From an uncultured Clostridia bacterium (GTDB lineage: Bacteria; Bacillota; Clostridia; Peptostreptococcales; Anaerovoracaceae): 10,122 bases of DNA. Within the stretch, counting starts at the first letter, position 1. Every line of letters begins with the position of its first letter. The stretch covers positions 1 to 10,122 of the forward strand of contig CAKQGQ010000037.1 of assembly GCA_934233735.1 (NCBI GenBank), given 5' to 3'. The notes beneath the pieces are model-generated. The model was given only the letters and a program-made list of their open reading frames with translations, ran no database searches and was not told the DNA's origin. Positions 1 to 4,785 of this stretch are shown here, piece after piece. Made by a program: the position numbers and the translations under genes.

Positions 1-38
1 ACGGCAGAATGATTTTGAAGAACAATAAGGAAAAATAA
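1..38 (+). CDS. 3' end of a paralogous secreted GLUG-like protein (partial)
   Basis: Reading in frame from base 3, the sequence gives GRMILKNNKEK and a TAA stop at 36-38; the two bases before it fit a Tyr codon. This is residue for residue the C-terminus of the complete secreted protein that starts 47 bases downstream, although several third codon positions differ (for example ttg/ctc for Leu, aat/aac for Asn). The synonymous differences show that this is a diverged paralogue and not an assembly echo. Only the tail is visible, so its length and domains are unknown. The downstream gene starts with no visible terminator between them, so the two probably share a transcript. Confidence rests on the exact tail match and the stop codon. 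Confidence 0.72.
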   Translation, partial: GRMILKNNKEK

Positions 39-85
39 CGAAGCATAAAAGTATACATGAAGAAGGAAAAAGGAGACAGCTTATC

Positions 86-1579
86 ATGAGAAAAAGCAGA
101 ATATTAACTCTTTTCTTAGCGCTTGCTGTTGTATTCACCATGAGTTTTGCGGCGGTGCCTGCCTATGCAGTATCGGGAACCGCAATCACAAGCGCGGATG
201 ACCTCAAGGCCATGGAAAACAACCCGAGCGGCAGCTATTATCTGGCAAACGATATCGAAGTGCCTGCCAATTTGTCGCTCTTCACCGATTCCCGCACACC
301 GTTCACCGGTACACTGGATGGCAACGGGCATAGCATCAAGGGCTACAGTTATACTGCGGCAAGCGATGATCTGATGCACGGGGCACTGTTTTGCCGCACC
401 AAAAACGCAAGCTTCAAGAACCTGAACATGACGGACGTCCATATTTCCGTCAAGTCCGGCGGAAACTTTGCGGCGCTGGCTGCATACGGTCAGGGAACCA
501 CATTTGAAAACATCACAGTCTCCGGCAAGCTCAGTGCAAGCGGCATTATCAACACCTTAGGCGCTATCGTCGGCAGCTTGAATGACGGCAGCATCACAAA
601 CTGCACGAACAAGGCGGATATCACCGTCACAGGTGCTGCAGGTGCTGCCGCAGCAGGTGTCGCCGGTACGGCGAGCGCCAATACGACCGTCAAGAATTGC
701 GCCAACTCCGGCGCGATCAGCATCAGCGGTCCGATCGACGGAGGCAGAAGCTACCGCGCGGCAGGCGTGACCAATGCCGCAGGCAAAGTGATTTCCTGCA
801 AAAACACAGGCGCTGTTTCTGTAACGACCAGCGGCAGCGCGGAGGGCGCCGTAAGCCTTTCTGCCGCAGGTGTTGTCGGAACATCAAGCAAACAGATTAC
901 GTCTTGCACTAACACCGGAAAGATTACCATGAAATCCACCGTTGAAGTGTCACGCAGCATCCTCATGGGAGGCGTTGTGGCAAACGCAGAGAACGCTAAA
1001 ATTACGAAATCCTGGAACAAAGGCGCAGTTACATTCAATGGAGTCGCAGAATACGGTGCTGTTGTCGGTGGTCTCAGCGCAATCACGAGCAATGTCAGCC
1101 AGTCTTGGAACAAGGGCGCAGTCAGCGCAAAAGCCTCCCAAAATGAACTGGACGTTGTCGCCGGTGGTCTCGCAGGTACTGCAGTGAATATGCGGAATTC
1201 CTACAACACAGGCTCCGTTACATTAAGCTGTGGCGGTTATGTCGGTGGTCTTGCAGGAAACGCAGGCGGCTTTGACCACCGTATCACAAACAACTACTCT
1301 ACCGGAACCGTAAAAGGCTCCAAAGGCGCGACCAAGGGTCAGCTCATCGGTATCTACAGCGAAGGAGACGATAAGGCAAGCAACAAGATTTACAACAACT
1401 ACTACACGAAGTCCGGCAAAGCTTACGGCTTCGGCTCTGTAGCGAAGAAAAGCTGGGCTGCAAAATCCCAAAAAGTTGCTTCCATCAAAGCAGGAAATTG
1501 TCCGAAACTCAGCTTGAAATACTGGACATATTCCTCCAAGTATGGTAGAATGATTCTCAAGAACAACAAGGAGAAATAA
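86..1579 (+). CDS. Secreted GLUG-like beta-helix surface protein
   Basis: This encodes a 497-residue exported protein. Residues 1-28 form a signal peptide: basic MRKSR, a hydrophobic core, and an AYA cleavage motif at 26-28. Residues 50-90 match the strand-rich block that opens many GLUG-type proteins (YLANDIEVP, then FTGTLDGNGHSIKG). Residues 155-410 hold about eight degenerate repeats of the form GGlaG...i..syNtGsVt. Examples are SWNKGAV, seen twice at 309-315 and 340-346, and NSYNTGSVT at 371-379. Such repeats usually fold as a parallel beta-helix on the cell surface. No LPXTG motif, SLH domain or other anchor is seen, so the short tail (YGRMILKNNKEK) may mediate attachment or the protein may be released. 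AGGAG at 71-75 lies 10 bases before the ATG and supports this start. The ligand is unknown. GLUG repeats occur in adhesins and IgA-protease-like proteins, but no catalytic domain is visible. Confidence 0.85.
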   Translation: MRKSRILTLFLALAVVFTMSFAAVPAYAVSGTAITSADDLKAMENNPSGSYYLANDIEVPANLSLFTDSRTPFTGTLDGNGHSIKGYSYTAASDDLMHGALFCRTKNASFKNLNMTDVHISVKSGGNFAALAAYGQGTTFENITVSGKLSASGIINTLGAIVGSLNDGSITNCTNKADITVTGAAGAAAAGVAGTASANTTVKNCANSGAISISGPIDGGRSYRAAGVTNAAGKVISCKNTGAVSVTTSGSAEGAVSLSAAGVVGTSSKQITSCTNTGKITMKSTVEVSRSILMGGVVANAENAKITKSWNKGAVTFNGVAEYGAVVGGLSAITSNVSQSWNKGAVSAKASQNELDVVAGGLAGTAVNMRNSYNTGSVTLSCGGYVGGLAGNAGGFDHRITNNYSTGTVKGSKGATKGQLIGIYSEGDDKASNKIYNNYYTKSGKAYGFGSVAKKSWAAKSQKVASIKAGNCPKLSLKYWTYSSKYGRMILKNNKEK

Positions 1580-1590
1580 CAATTAAACTC

Positions 1591-1671
1591 GCCGCCGGGT
1601 GAGAAGCGCTAATTTAAGCGACGGATTTCGTATCGTTAGGCCTTAGAAGATACGAGGTGCGTCGCTTTTAT
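1591..1671 (+). promoter_or_regulatory. Attenuator or riboswitch leader of the DMT transporter gene
   Basis: Two structures compete for the same bases. The early hairpin pairs CGCT (1607-1610) with AGCG (1617-1620) around loop AATTTA, and an outer GCCG (1591-1594) can pair with CGG (1622-1624), enclosing the internal segment CCGGGTGAGAAG. The late hairpin pairs AAGCGAC (1616-1622) with GTCGCTT (1661-1667). It continues with CGTATC (1629-1634) against GATACG (1649-1654), and is followed by TTTTATAAT. AAGCG cannot be in both, so the leader has the logic of a transcription attenuator in which stabilising the early hairpin turns the downstream gene on. CTAA near the first loop (1609-1612) can pair with TTAG in the second loop (1636-1639), a possible loop-loop contact. 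A guanidine-IV (mepA-type) riboswitch is a candidate from this architecture and the transporter context, but I could not verify the consensus. The simple alternative is a terminator for the gene before it. Confidence 0.5.
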
Positions 1672-1689
1672 AATATTGGAGGTATAAAA

Positions 1690-2115
1690 ATGTTTGCATA
1701 TTATTGGCCAATCGGCTTATTGGTGCTTTCCAATGTATTTTATCATATCACAGCAAAATCGCTTCCGTCAGAAATGGATGCGTTTTTCAGCATGGCTGTC
1801 ACCTATGTGGTGGGAGCAATCGTATCCATCGCCCTGTACATGACAATCGGAAACGGCGAAAGCCTCAGCGCACAGCTTTCCCACCTGAACTGGGTGCCAT
1901 TCGTGCTGGGTCTTGCGGTTGTGGGACTTGAAGTTGGAGCAATTTTCATGTACAAAGTGGGCTGGGAAGTTTCCGTGGGAAATATCGTACAGGCAATTTT
2001 TGTTGCCATCGCGCTTCTCATCGTAGGCGTGCTGATTTATAAGGAGGCTTTGACGGTTACAAAAGTGGCAGGCATTGCGGCGTGTCTTGTGGGAATCTAT
2101 CTGCTCAATAAGTAG
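1690..2115 (+). CDS. Single-domain DMT/EamA-like small membrane transporter
   Basis: This encodes a 141-residue integral membrane protein with four to five hydrophobic segments: about residues 4-22, 32-53, 69-89, 98-117 and 123-139. Size and pattern resemble one EamA half of the drug/metabolite transporter superfamily, so it probably acts as a dimer like small multidrug resistance (SMR) proteins. The Glu of SMR guanidinium exporters in segment 1 is absent; a membrane-embedded Glu81 in segment 3 (GLEVGAIFMYK) and the KEAL turn after segment 4 are the notable polar sites. The start is set at the second in-frame ATG because GGAGG (1678-1682) lies 7 bases before it. The earlier ATG at 1657 lies inside the terminator-like hairpin of the leader. 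Substrate is unknown; export of a small cation or metabolite is inferred. It is transcribed alone, ending at the terminator at 2175-2197. Confidence 0.75.
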   Translation: MFAYYWPIGLLVLSNVFYHITAKSLPSEMDAFFSMAVTYVVGAIVSIALYMTIGNGESLSAQLSHLNWVPFVLGLAVVGLEVGAIFMYKVGWEVSVGNIVQAIFVAIALLIVGVLIYKEALTVTKVAGIAACLVGIYLLNK

Positions 2116-2174
2116 AATGCTTGTTAAAATCGCTTGTGGCGCTGCCTGCTGCGGCATTCATATGAAAAACAGAA

Positions 2175-2197
2175 GGAGCGGTCAGCCGCTCCTTTTT
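2175..2197 (+). terminator. Intrinsic terminator of the DMT transporter gene
   Basis: A perfect 7-bp stem pairs GGAGCGG (2175-2181) with CCGCTCC (2186-2192) around the loop TCAG, followed by TTTTT (2193-2197). It lies between two convergent genes. On the other strand the stem is followed by a broken T-run (TTCTGTTTTTC), so it may also stop transcription of the Rpn gene arriving from the right. Confidence 0.88.
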
Positions 2198-2214
2198 GAA
2201 TAATAAGACAATGT

Positions 2215-2430
2215 CTATAATTTTTCAACTTCTTCACAGGATAATCCTGTGTTTTCAGCAATAACTTCAATCGGAATTCCTGCCTGCTTGAAATTTTTCG
2301 CAATTTCGCGCTGTTTCTGCGCAGCACCAGCAGCCTCGCCCTCATAGTAGCCTGCCTTTTCGCCGTCCTCGTAGGCTTCGCGTGCGCGAATCTCCGCAAA
2401 TTCTTCTACCGTAATTTCATTGAAAAGCAT
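2215..2430 (-). CDS. Candidate intragenic RpnS-type small protein (internal start in the Rpn gene)
   Basis: Within the Rpn gene and in its frame, ATG at 2430-2428 (Met250 of the long protein) is preceded by GGGAGGTGA (2444-2436). This is an almost perfect Shine-Dalgarno, with its GGAGG core 8 bases from the ATG. It would produce a 71-residue protein identical to the C-terminal part of the nuclease (MLFNEITVEEFAEIRAR onward). It carries the charged helical segment and the HTH-like tail but no nuclease residues. For E. coli Rpn proteins it is established that an internally started C-terminal product, RpnS, binds and inhibits the full-length toxin. The same arrangement here is inferred from the ribosome binding site alone. 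The Shine-Dalgarno encodes Arg-Glu-Val-Thr, so it could also be a chance product of codon choice. Confidence 0.55.
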   Translation of the reverse strand: MLFNEITVEEFAEIRAREAYEDGEKAGYYEGEAAGAAQKQREIAKNFKQAGIPIEVIAENTGLSCEEVEKL

Positions 2431-3177
2431 TCCCGTCACCTCCCGGCTGTGTTTTCGCAGAAAGTCCTCAATCAAACCCTCATCCATGCACTGCTTTACC
2501 GATGCATCGATGGCTTTCTTGAGGTCGCCGCCGTTTTCTTTGGATTCTTTCTTTATGTAGTAAAGCAGCTTGCTGTAGCCCAGCAGCGATGGACTTTTCT
2601 GCAAGATTTCATTGTCTTTATTATAGTTTAAGTTAATGAAATTTACAACCAGTTCGATGGAATTTTCTTTTGGTGGTGCTAAAAAGCTATCGGAAAGTTT
2701 CAAAGTTTTCGTGCTCCACTTTTCGGTTCCGACATAGAATAAATAGAACTCCGGGGCAGGAAATTGCACTAACTTACTGCCGTACAGTCCTTCCTTTCCT
2801 GCAAGGTTTTCGAGTGAGCGGCTGACATAGCCGAGACTTCGCATTGGGATATTCCAATTGATGCTGCTTTGGCACTCGGACATCACTAAATGACGCTTTT
2901 GAATGACGAAGCCGAGGTCATTATTTCGATCGACATAGAGGGCATTTTCAAGGGTGGTGTAGATCAGCTCGGTATCGGGCGGCAGATTTTCACCTGTGAT
3001 GGCGTTATAGAGTTCAATCGCTCTCTTCGGCTCGGAAAAGAGCAGGCAGAAGGTCGAATCTTTGTGGTTGCGGCGCGGTGCTTCTCCCATGCGAAGTTCG
3101 TCTGACTGTTTCGCTTTTGTGGCTGCCCTTTTGGTGTTCTGTTTTTTATTCTTCGTTTTCTTAGCTGTTTGCTTCAT
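2215..3177 (-). CDS. Rpn-family PD-(D/E)XK nuclease (recombination-promoting nuclease/transposase-like)
   Basis: This encodes a 320-residue protein. After a lysine-rich, probably nucleic-acid-binding N-terminus (residues 1-24) comes the core of the Rpn/PDDEXK transposase family. KDSTFCLLFSEP (39-50) and the LYNAITG turn match the family opening. NNDLGF (85-90) supplies the catalytic Asp87, and the strand HLVMSECQSS (96-105) supplies Glu101-x-Gln103, the usual E-x-Q variant. LYGSKLVQFPAPEFYLFYVG (131-150) is another family block. The C-terminus is helical and charged, ending in IPIEVIAENTGLSCEEVEKL, an HTH-like tail typical of Clostridia members. Rpn proteins are metal-dependent DNA nucleases linked to recombination and, in E. 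coli, to phage defence. AGGAGG (3185-3190) lies 7 bases before the ATG. The gene stands alone, convergent with the transporter, with its own promoter, and contains an internal start. Exact substrate is unknown. Confidence 0.86.
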   Translation of the reverse strand: MKQTAKKTKNKKQNTKRAATKAKQSDELRMGEAPRRNHKDSTFCLLFSEPKRAIELYNAITGENLPPDTELIYTTLENALYVDRNNDLGFVIQKRHLVMSECQSSINWNIPMRSLGYVSRSLENLAGKEGLYGSKLVQFPAPEFYLFYVGTEKWSTKTLKLSDSFLAPPKENSIELVVNFINLNYNKDNEILQKSPSLLGYSKLLYYIKKESKENGGDLKKAIDASVKQCMDEGLIEDFLRKHSREVTGMLFNEITVEEFAEIRAREAYEDGEKAGYYEGEAAGAAQKQREIAKNFKQAGIPIEVIAENTGLSCEEVEKL

Positions 3178-3194
3178 GTAGTTTCCTCCTGATA

Positions 3195-3209
3195 TTACAG
3201 AATCTGTAA
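3195..3209. promoter_or_regulatory. Operator-like dyad in the Rpn 5' UTR
   Basis: A perfect inverted repeat, TTACAG-AAT-CTGTAA, lies between the -10 box and the ribosome binding site of the Rpn gene. Position and symmetry suit a dimeric repressor that blocks transcription. The TACA/TGTA half-sites recall BlaI/CopY-type operators, but the spacing is not identical, and no such regulator lies in the window. It could equally be a short hairpin in the mRNA leader. Confidence 0.42.
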
Positions 3210-3213
3210 GATA

Positions 3214-3242
3214 ATAATAGCATAATATGGAAATAAATGCAA
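3214..3242 (-). promoter_or_regulatory. Sigma-A-like promoter of the Rpn gene
   Basis: On the - strand, TTGCAT (3242-3237) and TATTAT (3219-3214) are separated by exactly 17 bases and point toward the Rpn ATG 37 bases further on. The -35 matches the consensus at four of six positions and the -10 at five of six. It is the only well-spaced pair I see close upstream of the gene. Confidence 0.6.
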
Positions 3243-3444
3243 TACATATACTGGGATTTCATCCAAAGAAAATTCCGACAAAATTCGACAAAAGAGAGCA
3301 GAAACCAAGCACACCTAAAAATTCTCCCACAACTCCTAAAAAAATACCACTTTACAATCACCTCAGATTGCGGTAAGATAGGGATGTAAATTTTGGAAAG
3401 GAAATGTACGCGAACATGGTAAAAGGTTATAAAAATGTAAATAA
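3243..3444. other. Gene-free AT-rich spacer
   Basis: No convincing gene is seen here. The stretch is AT-rich and stop-rich on both strands. A tiny ORF (3404-3532, 42 codons, with a GGAAAGG directly before the ATG) runs through the adjoining AACC tract and would read as NQPT repeats. It has no recognisable fold and I do not call it. Confidence 0.5.
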
Positions 3445-3461
3445 TTGGCATAATTCTTGCA
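3445..3461 (+). promoter_or_regulatory. Sigma-54-like -24/-12 motif beside the microsatellite
   Basis: TTGGCATAATTCTTGCA matches the RpoN consensus YTGGCACGRNNNTTGCW at all but two positions. It keeps the invariant GG (3447-3448) and GC (3459-3460) exactly 10 bases apart. Transcription would start about 12 bases past the GC, inside the AACC tract, and could run to the terminator at 3579-3623. No enhancer-binding activator is encoded in the window, so chance remains a fair alternative. Confidence 0.35.
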
Positions 3462-3516
3462 ACCAACCAACCAACCAACCAACCAACCAACCAACCAACC
3501 AACCAACCAACCAACC
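3461..3516. repeat. AACC tetranucleotide microsatellite, 14 perfect units
   Basis: There are fourteen uninterrupted AACC units (56 bases) in the intergenic region between the divergently oriented Rpn gene and the cobalamin-controlled operon. Tracts of this kind change length by slipped-strand mispairing and often phase-vary nearby genes. Here the tract is outside any convincing gene, so an effect would be on transcription or on spacing. The complementary strand is GGTT repeated, able to form two-tetrad G-quadruplexes. Confidence 0.95.
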
Positions 3517-3578
3517 TTTCCTATTTAAATAAAAAGGTAATTTTTGCGTACACCGAAACTGAATATATAGAGAATACG

Positions 3579-3623
3579 AGACTTCTTTTGCCTGCGAGAT
3601 AGCAGGGCAGGAGAGGTCTTTTT
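3579..3623 (+). terminator. Intrinsic terminator upstream of the cobalamin leader
   Basis: An imperfect long stem pairs AGACTTCTTTTGCCTGC (3579-3595) with GCAGGGCAGGAGAGGTCT (3602-3619) around loop GAGATA. It uses several G-T pairs and one bulge, and is followed by TTTTT (3619-3623). No + strand gene lies directly before it, so it either ends a short non-coding transcript starting near the AACC tract or insulates the riboswitch operon from read-through. Confidence 0.7.
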
Positions 3624-3652
3624 GTGTGCGTAAAATTAGGCGCGCATATAAT
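3622..3652 (+). promoter_or_regulatory. Probable promoter of the cobalamin-riboswitch operon
   Basis: A perfect -10 hexamer TATAAT lies at 3647-3652, directly after a terminator and about 55 bases before the first riboswitch stem. The -35 is poor (TTGTGT at 3622-3627 with a 19-base spacer), so the promoter may be weak or activator-dependent. The call rests on the -10 and on position. Confidence 0.45.
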
Positions 3653-3706
3653 AAACTGAATACCACGGCTTTTGTGGCACATGCGCGACCCGAAGCACCG
3701 AAGCGG

Positions 3707-4068
3707 CTTCGTCAAGGTGAAAGCTTTGCCCCTGCCCCGCGCGGCAAATCGGACACGCATGCTTGTTCGCTGAACAAGGGAAGCGGGTGTAAATCCCGGA
3801 CACGGAAGGAATCCGTCGCAGGATCTGCAGTCTGCACATTTGAGATTGCAAGCACGCGGCAGGATTCCGAAAGTAGCTGTATTTCTAAAGCATTGTTTTC
3901 CATGCGGGGGGAATCCCCGCGTGCGGTGAAAACCGGTCATTGGAAGGGCTGTCATGGCTCGGAGAGAAGGCTGAAGCAATGCGTTGGCAGTAAGGCGCGA
4001 GATCGCAAGCGGCGATCAGACGCGCAGCCTGAATAGATGAGTCAGAAGACCTACAAACCCCGAAACGA
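3707..4068 (+). promoter_or_regulatory. Cobalamin (B12) riboswitch, long variant
   Basis: The leader shows the conserved blocks of the cobalamin riboswitch in order. GGGAAGCGGGTGTAAATCCC (3778-3797) corresponds to the GGGAA-cCGGTG-AAATCCGG block of the B12 box. GAGTCAGAAGACCT (4037-4050) corresponds to the 3' block gAgtCAGgAgACCtGCC. A closing stem can form between AGGT (3715-3718) and ACCT (4047-4050), extended by CTTCGT (3707-3712) with ACGAAG (4063-4068). The peripheral region is unusually long. It holds a GCGGGG/CCCCGC hairpin (3904-3920) and a GAAA-capped CGGT/ACCG hairpin (3924-3935). Some core positions after the B12 box depart from consensus. Binding of adenosylcobalamin or another corrinoid would be expected to promote the terminator at 4150-4176 and switch off the two genes downstream. 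The class is confident; the boundaries and peripheral pairings are estimates. Confidence 0.85.
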
Positions 4069-4149
4069 AGAATTGACAGCATGGCGATAGCTTCCTATCC
4101 GCATACCTTTCGATTCCGCTTCGGAGCCAAGAGAAACAAGACACAAAGG

Positions 4150-4176
4150 CGATGGTTATAACAATCATCGTTTTTT
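4150..4176 (+). terminator. Riboswitch expression-platform terminator
   Basis: CGATGGTT (4150-4157) pairs with AATCATCG (4163-4170), with one G-T pair, around loop ATAAC and followed by TTTTTT (4171-4176). It lies about 80 bases after the riboswitch core and before the first gene of the operon. This is the usual position of the regulated terminator in Firmicutes cobalamin riboswitches that switch genes off when B12 is plentiful. Confidence 0.8.
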
Positions 4177-4203
4177 GATACATAAAATTCTTTTCATCCT
4201 TAC

Positions 4204-4233
4204 CGGGCGGTGCCGAGCAGGTGACGCCGCCCG
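4204..4233 (+). other. GC-rich hairpin between the riboswitch terminator and the first gene
   Basis: CGGGCGG (4204-4210) pairs perfectly with CCGCCCG (4227-4233) across a 16-base loop. No T-run follows, so it is not a terminator. It sits in the 5' UTR, 40 bases before the GTG start. A role in mRNA stability or pausing is possible, and nothing more can be read from it. Confidence 0.4.
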
Positions 4234-4273
4234 CCGGAACAAAAGGCAGCATAGATACAAGAGAGGGAAGTAA

Positions 4274-4672
4274 GTGAATCAACGAGAAATAAAACAGAGC
4301 ATAAAGGACAATCCGAACCTGACAGCAACAGAGAAAATCCAAAAGTTGAATGAGGTTCGAGTGCCATATAAAGAAATGACAGACGAAGAACTCCTGCAGC
4401 TTGTCAGAGACTTCACTGAGGAAAACGGCAGAGAGCCCATGCAGGCAGATGTCCTGTATGACCGGGAATTGAAACAACGCTTCGGCCCGTGGAACCGCAT
4501 GCTGGAGCAGGCAGGCACAAGACCTGTGGCGCAGTCCTACCTTGACAAACAACAAAGGCGAAGAGAAAAGCGGGCGCGTCACAAAGAATACCGCAGACAA
4601 ATCCGCGAGCAAGCAGCGGCAGAAGCAGAGCAGGGGGCATCGGCTGCAACAGAAGCGGCCATACACCAATAA
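4274..4672 (+). CDS. Small basic protein with one homing-endonuclease-associated repeat (HNH_repeat)
   Basis: This encodes a 132-residue cytoplasmic protein. Residues 38-82 (LEELLQLVRDF-like helix, then NGREPMQADVLYD and RFGPWNRMLEQAGTRP) fit the homing-endonuclease-associated repeat, a small helical DNA-binding module normally found beside HNH or similar nuclease domains. No nuclease motif is present. The rest is a helical N-terminus with NLTATEKIQKLNE and a very basic segment at 92-110 (QQRRREKRARHKEYRRQIRE), followed by an Ala-rich tail. DNA or RNA binding is the reasonable inference. The start is GTG, with GAGGGAAG just before it; no better in-frame ATG precedes the repeat. It is the first gene after the cobalamin riboswitch, 113 bases before the giant surface protein, so it is probably co-regulated by B12. 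It may be a regulator of the operon or a relic of a mobile intron-type element. Confidence 0.72.
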   Translation: MNQREIKQSIKDNPNLTATEKIQKLNEVRVPYKEMTDEELLQLVRDFTEENGREPMQADVLYDRELKQRFGPWNRMLEQAGTRPVAQSYLDKQQRRREKRARHKEYRRQIREQAAAEAEQGASAATEAAIHQ

Positions 4673-4785
4673 ATTTGTTCACTACACACAAAAGAGTGTT
4701 TACATAGATTATCGCAGGGGAGCGCAAGGCAGTTGTGCCGAACAATCCCGAAGCGAAATACAGACGAAAGGAAATACGAAAAAGA

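Noticed and set aside
1616..1667. Guanidine-III riboswitch, suggested by ACGAGGTGCG
   Set aside because: Only that short string matches. The partner segment expected after it (ACAAGACGGCGC-like) is absent, as the sequence goes straight into a T-run.
3461..3516. CRISPR array
   Set aside because: The repeat is a perfect 4-base tandem unit with no spacers, and no cas genes are in the window.
3404..3532. 42-codon + strand ORF (NQPT repeats) through the AACC tract, as a phase-variable peptide gene
   Set aside because: The GGAAAGG is too close to the ATG, there are no homologous features, and shifting the frame does not join it to any downstream gene.
3161..3666. Two - strand open frames encoding VGWL tetrapeptide repeats
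   Set aside because: They are products of the GGTT microsatellite, which stays open because 12 bases make a stop-free unit. Flanks show no protein features.
3626..4036. 136-codon + strand open frame
   Set aside because: It lies across the cobalamin riboswitch, its protein looks like translated structured RNA (Arg/Lys/Ser/Gly-rich, no fold or family), and no ribosome binding site precedes it.
4073..4101. TTGACA followed 17 bases later by TATCCG as a second promoter for the operon
   Set aside because: The -10 is poor and the site lies between riboswitch core and its terminator, where it would still be under the same terminator. It is more likely part of the expression platform.
4016..4669. 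217-codon - strand open frame
   Set aside because: It runs antisense to the riboswitch 3' region and the HNH_repeat gene, with Cys/Phe/Leu-rich composition typical of antisense translation.
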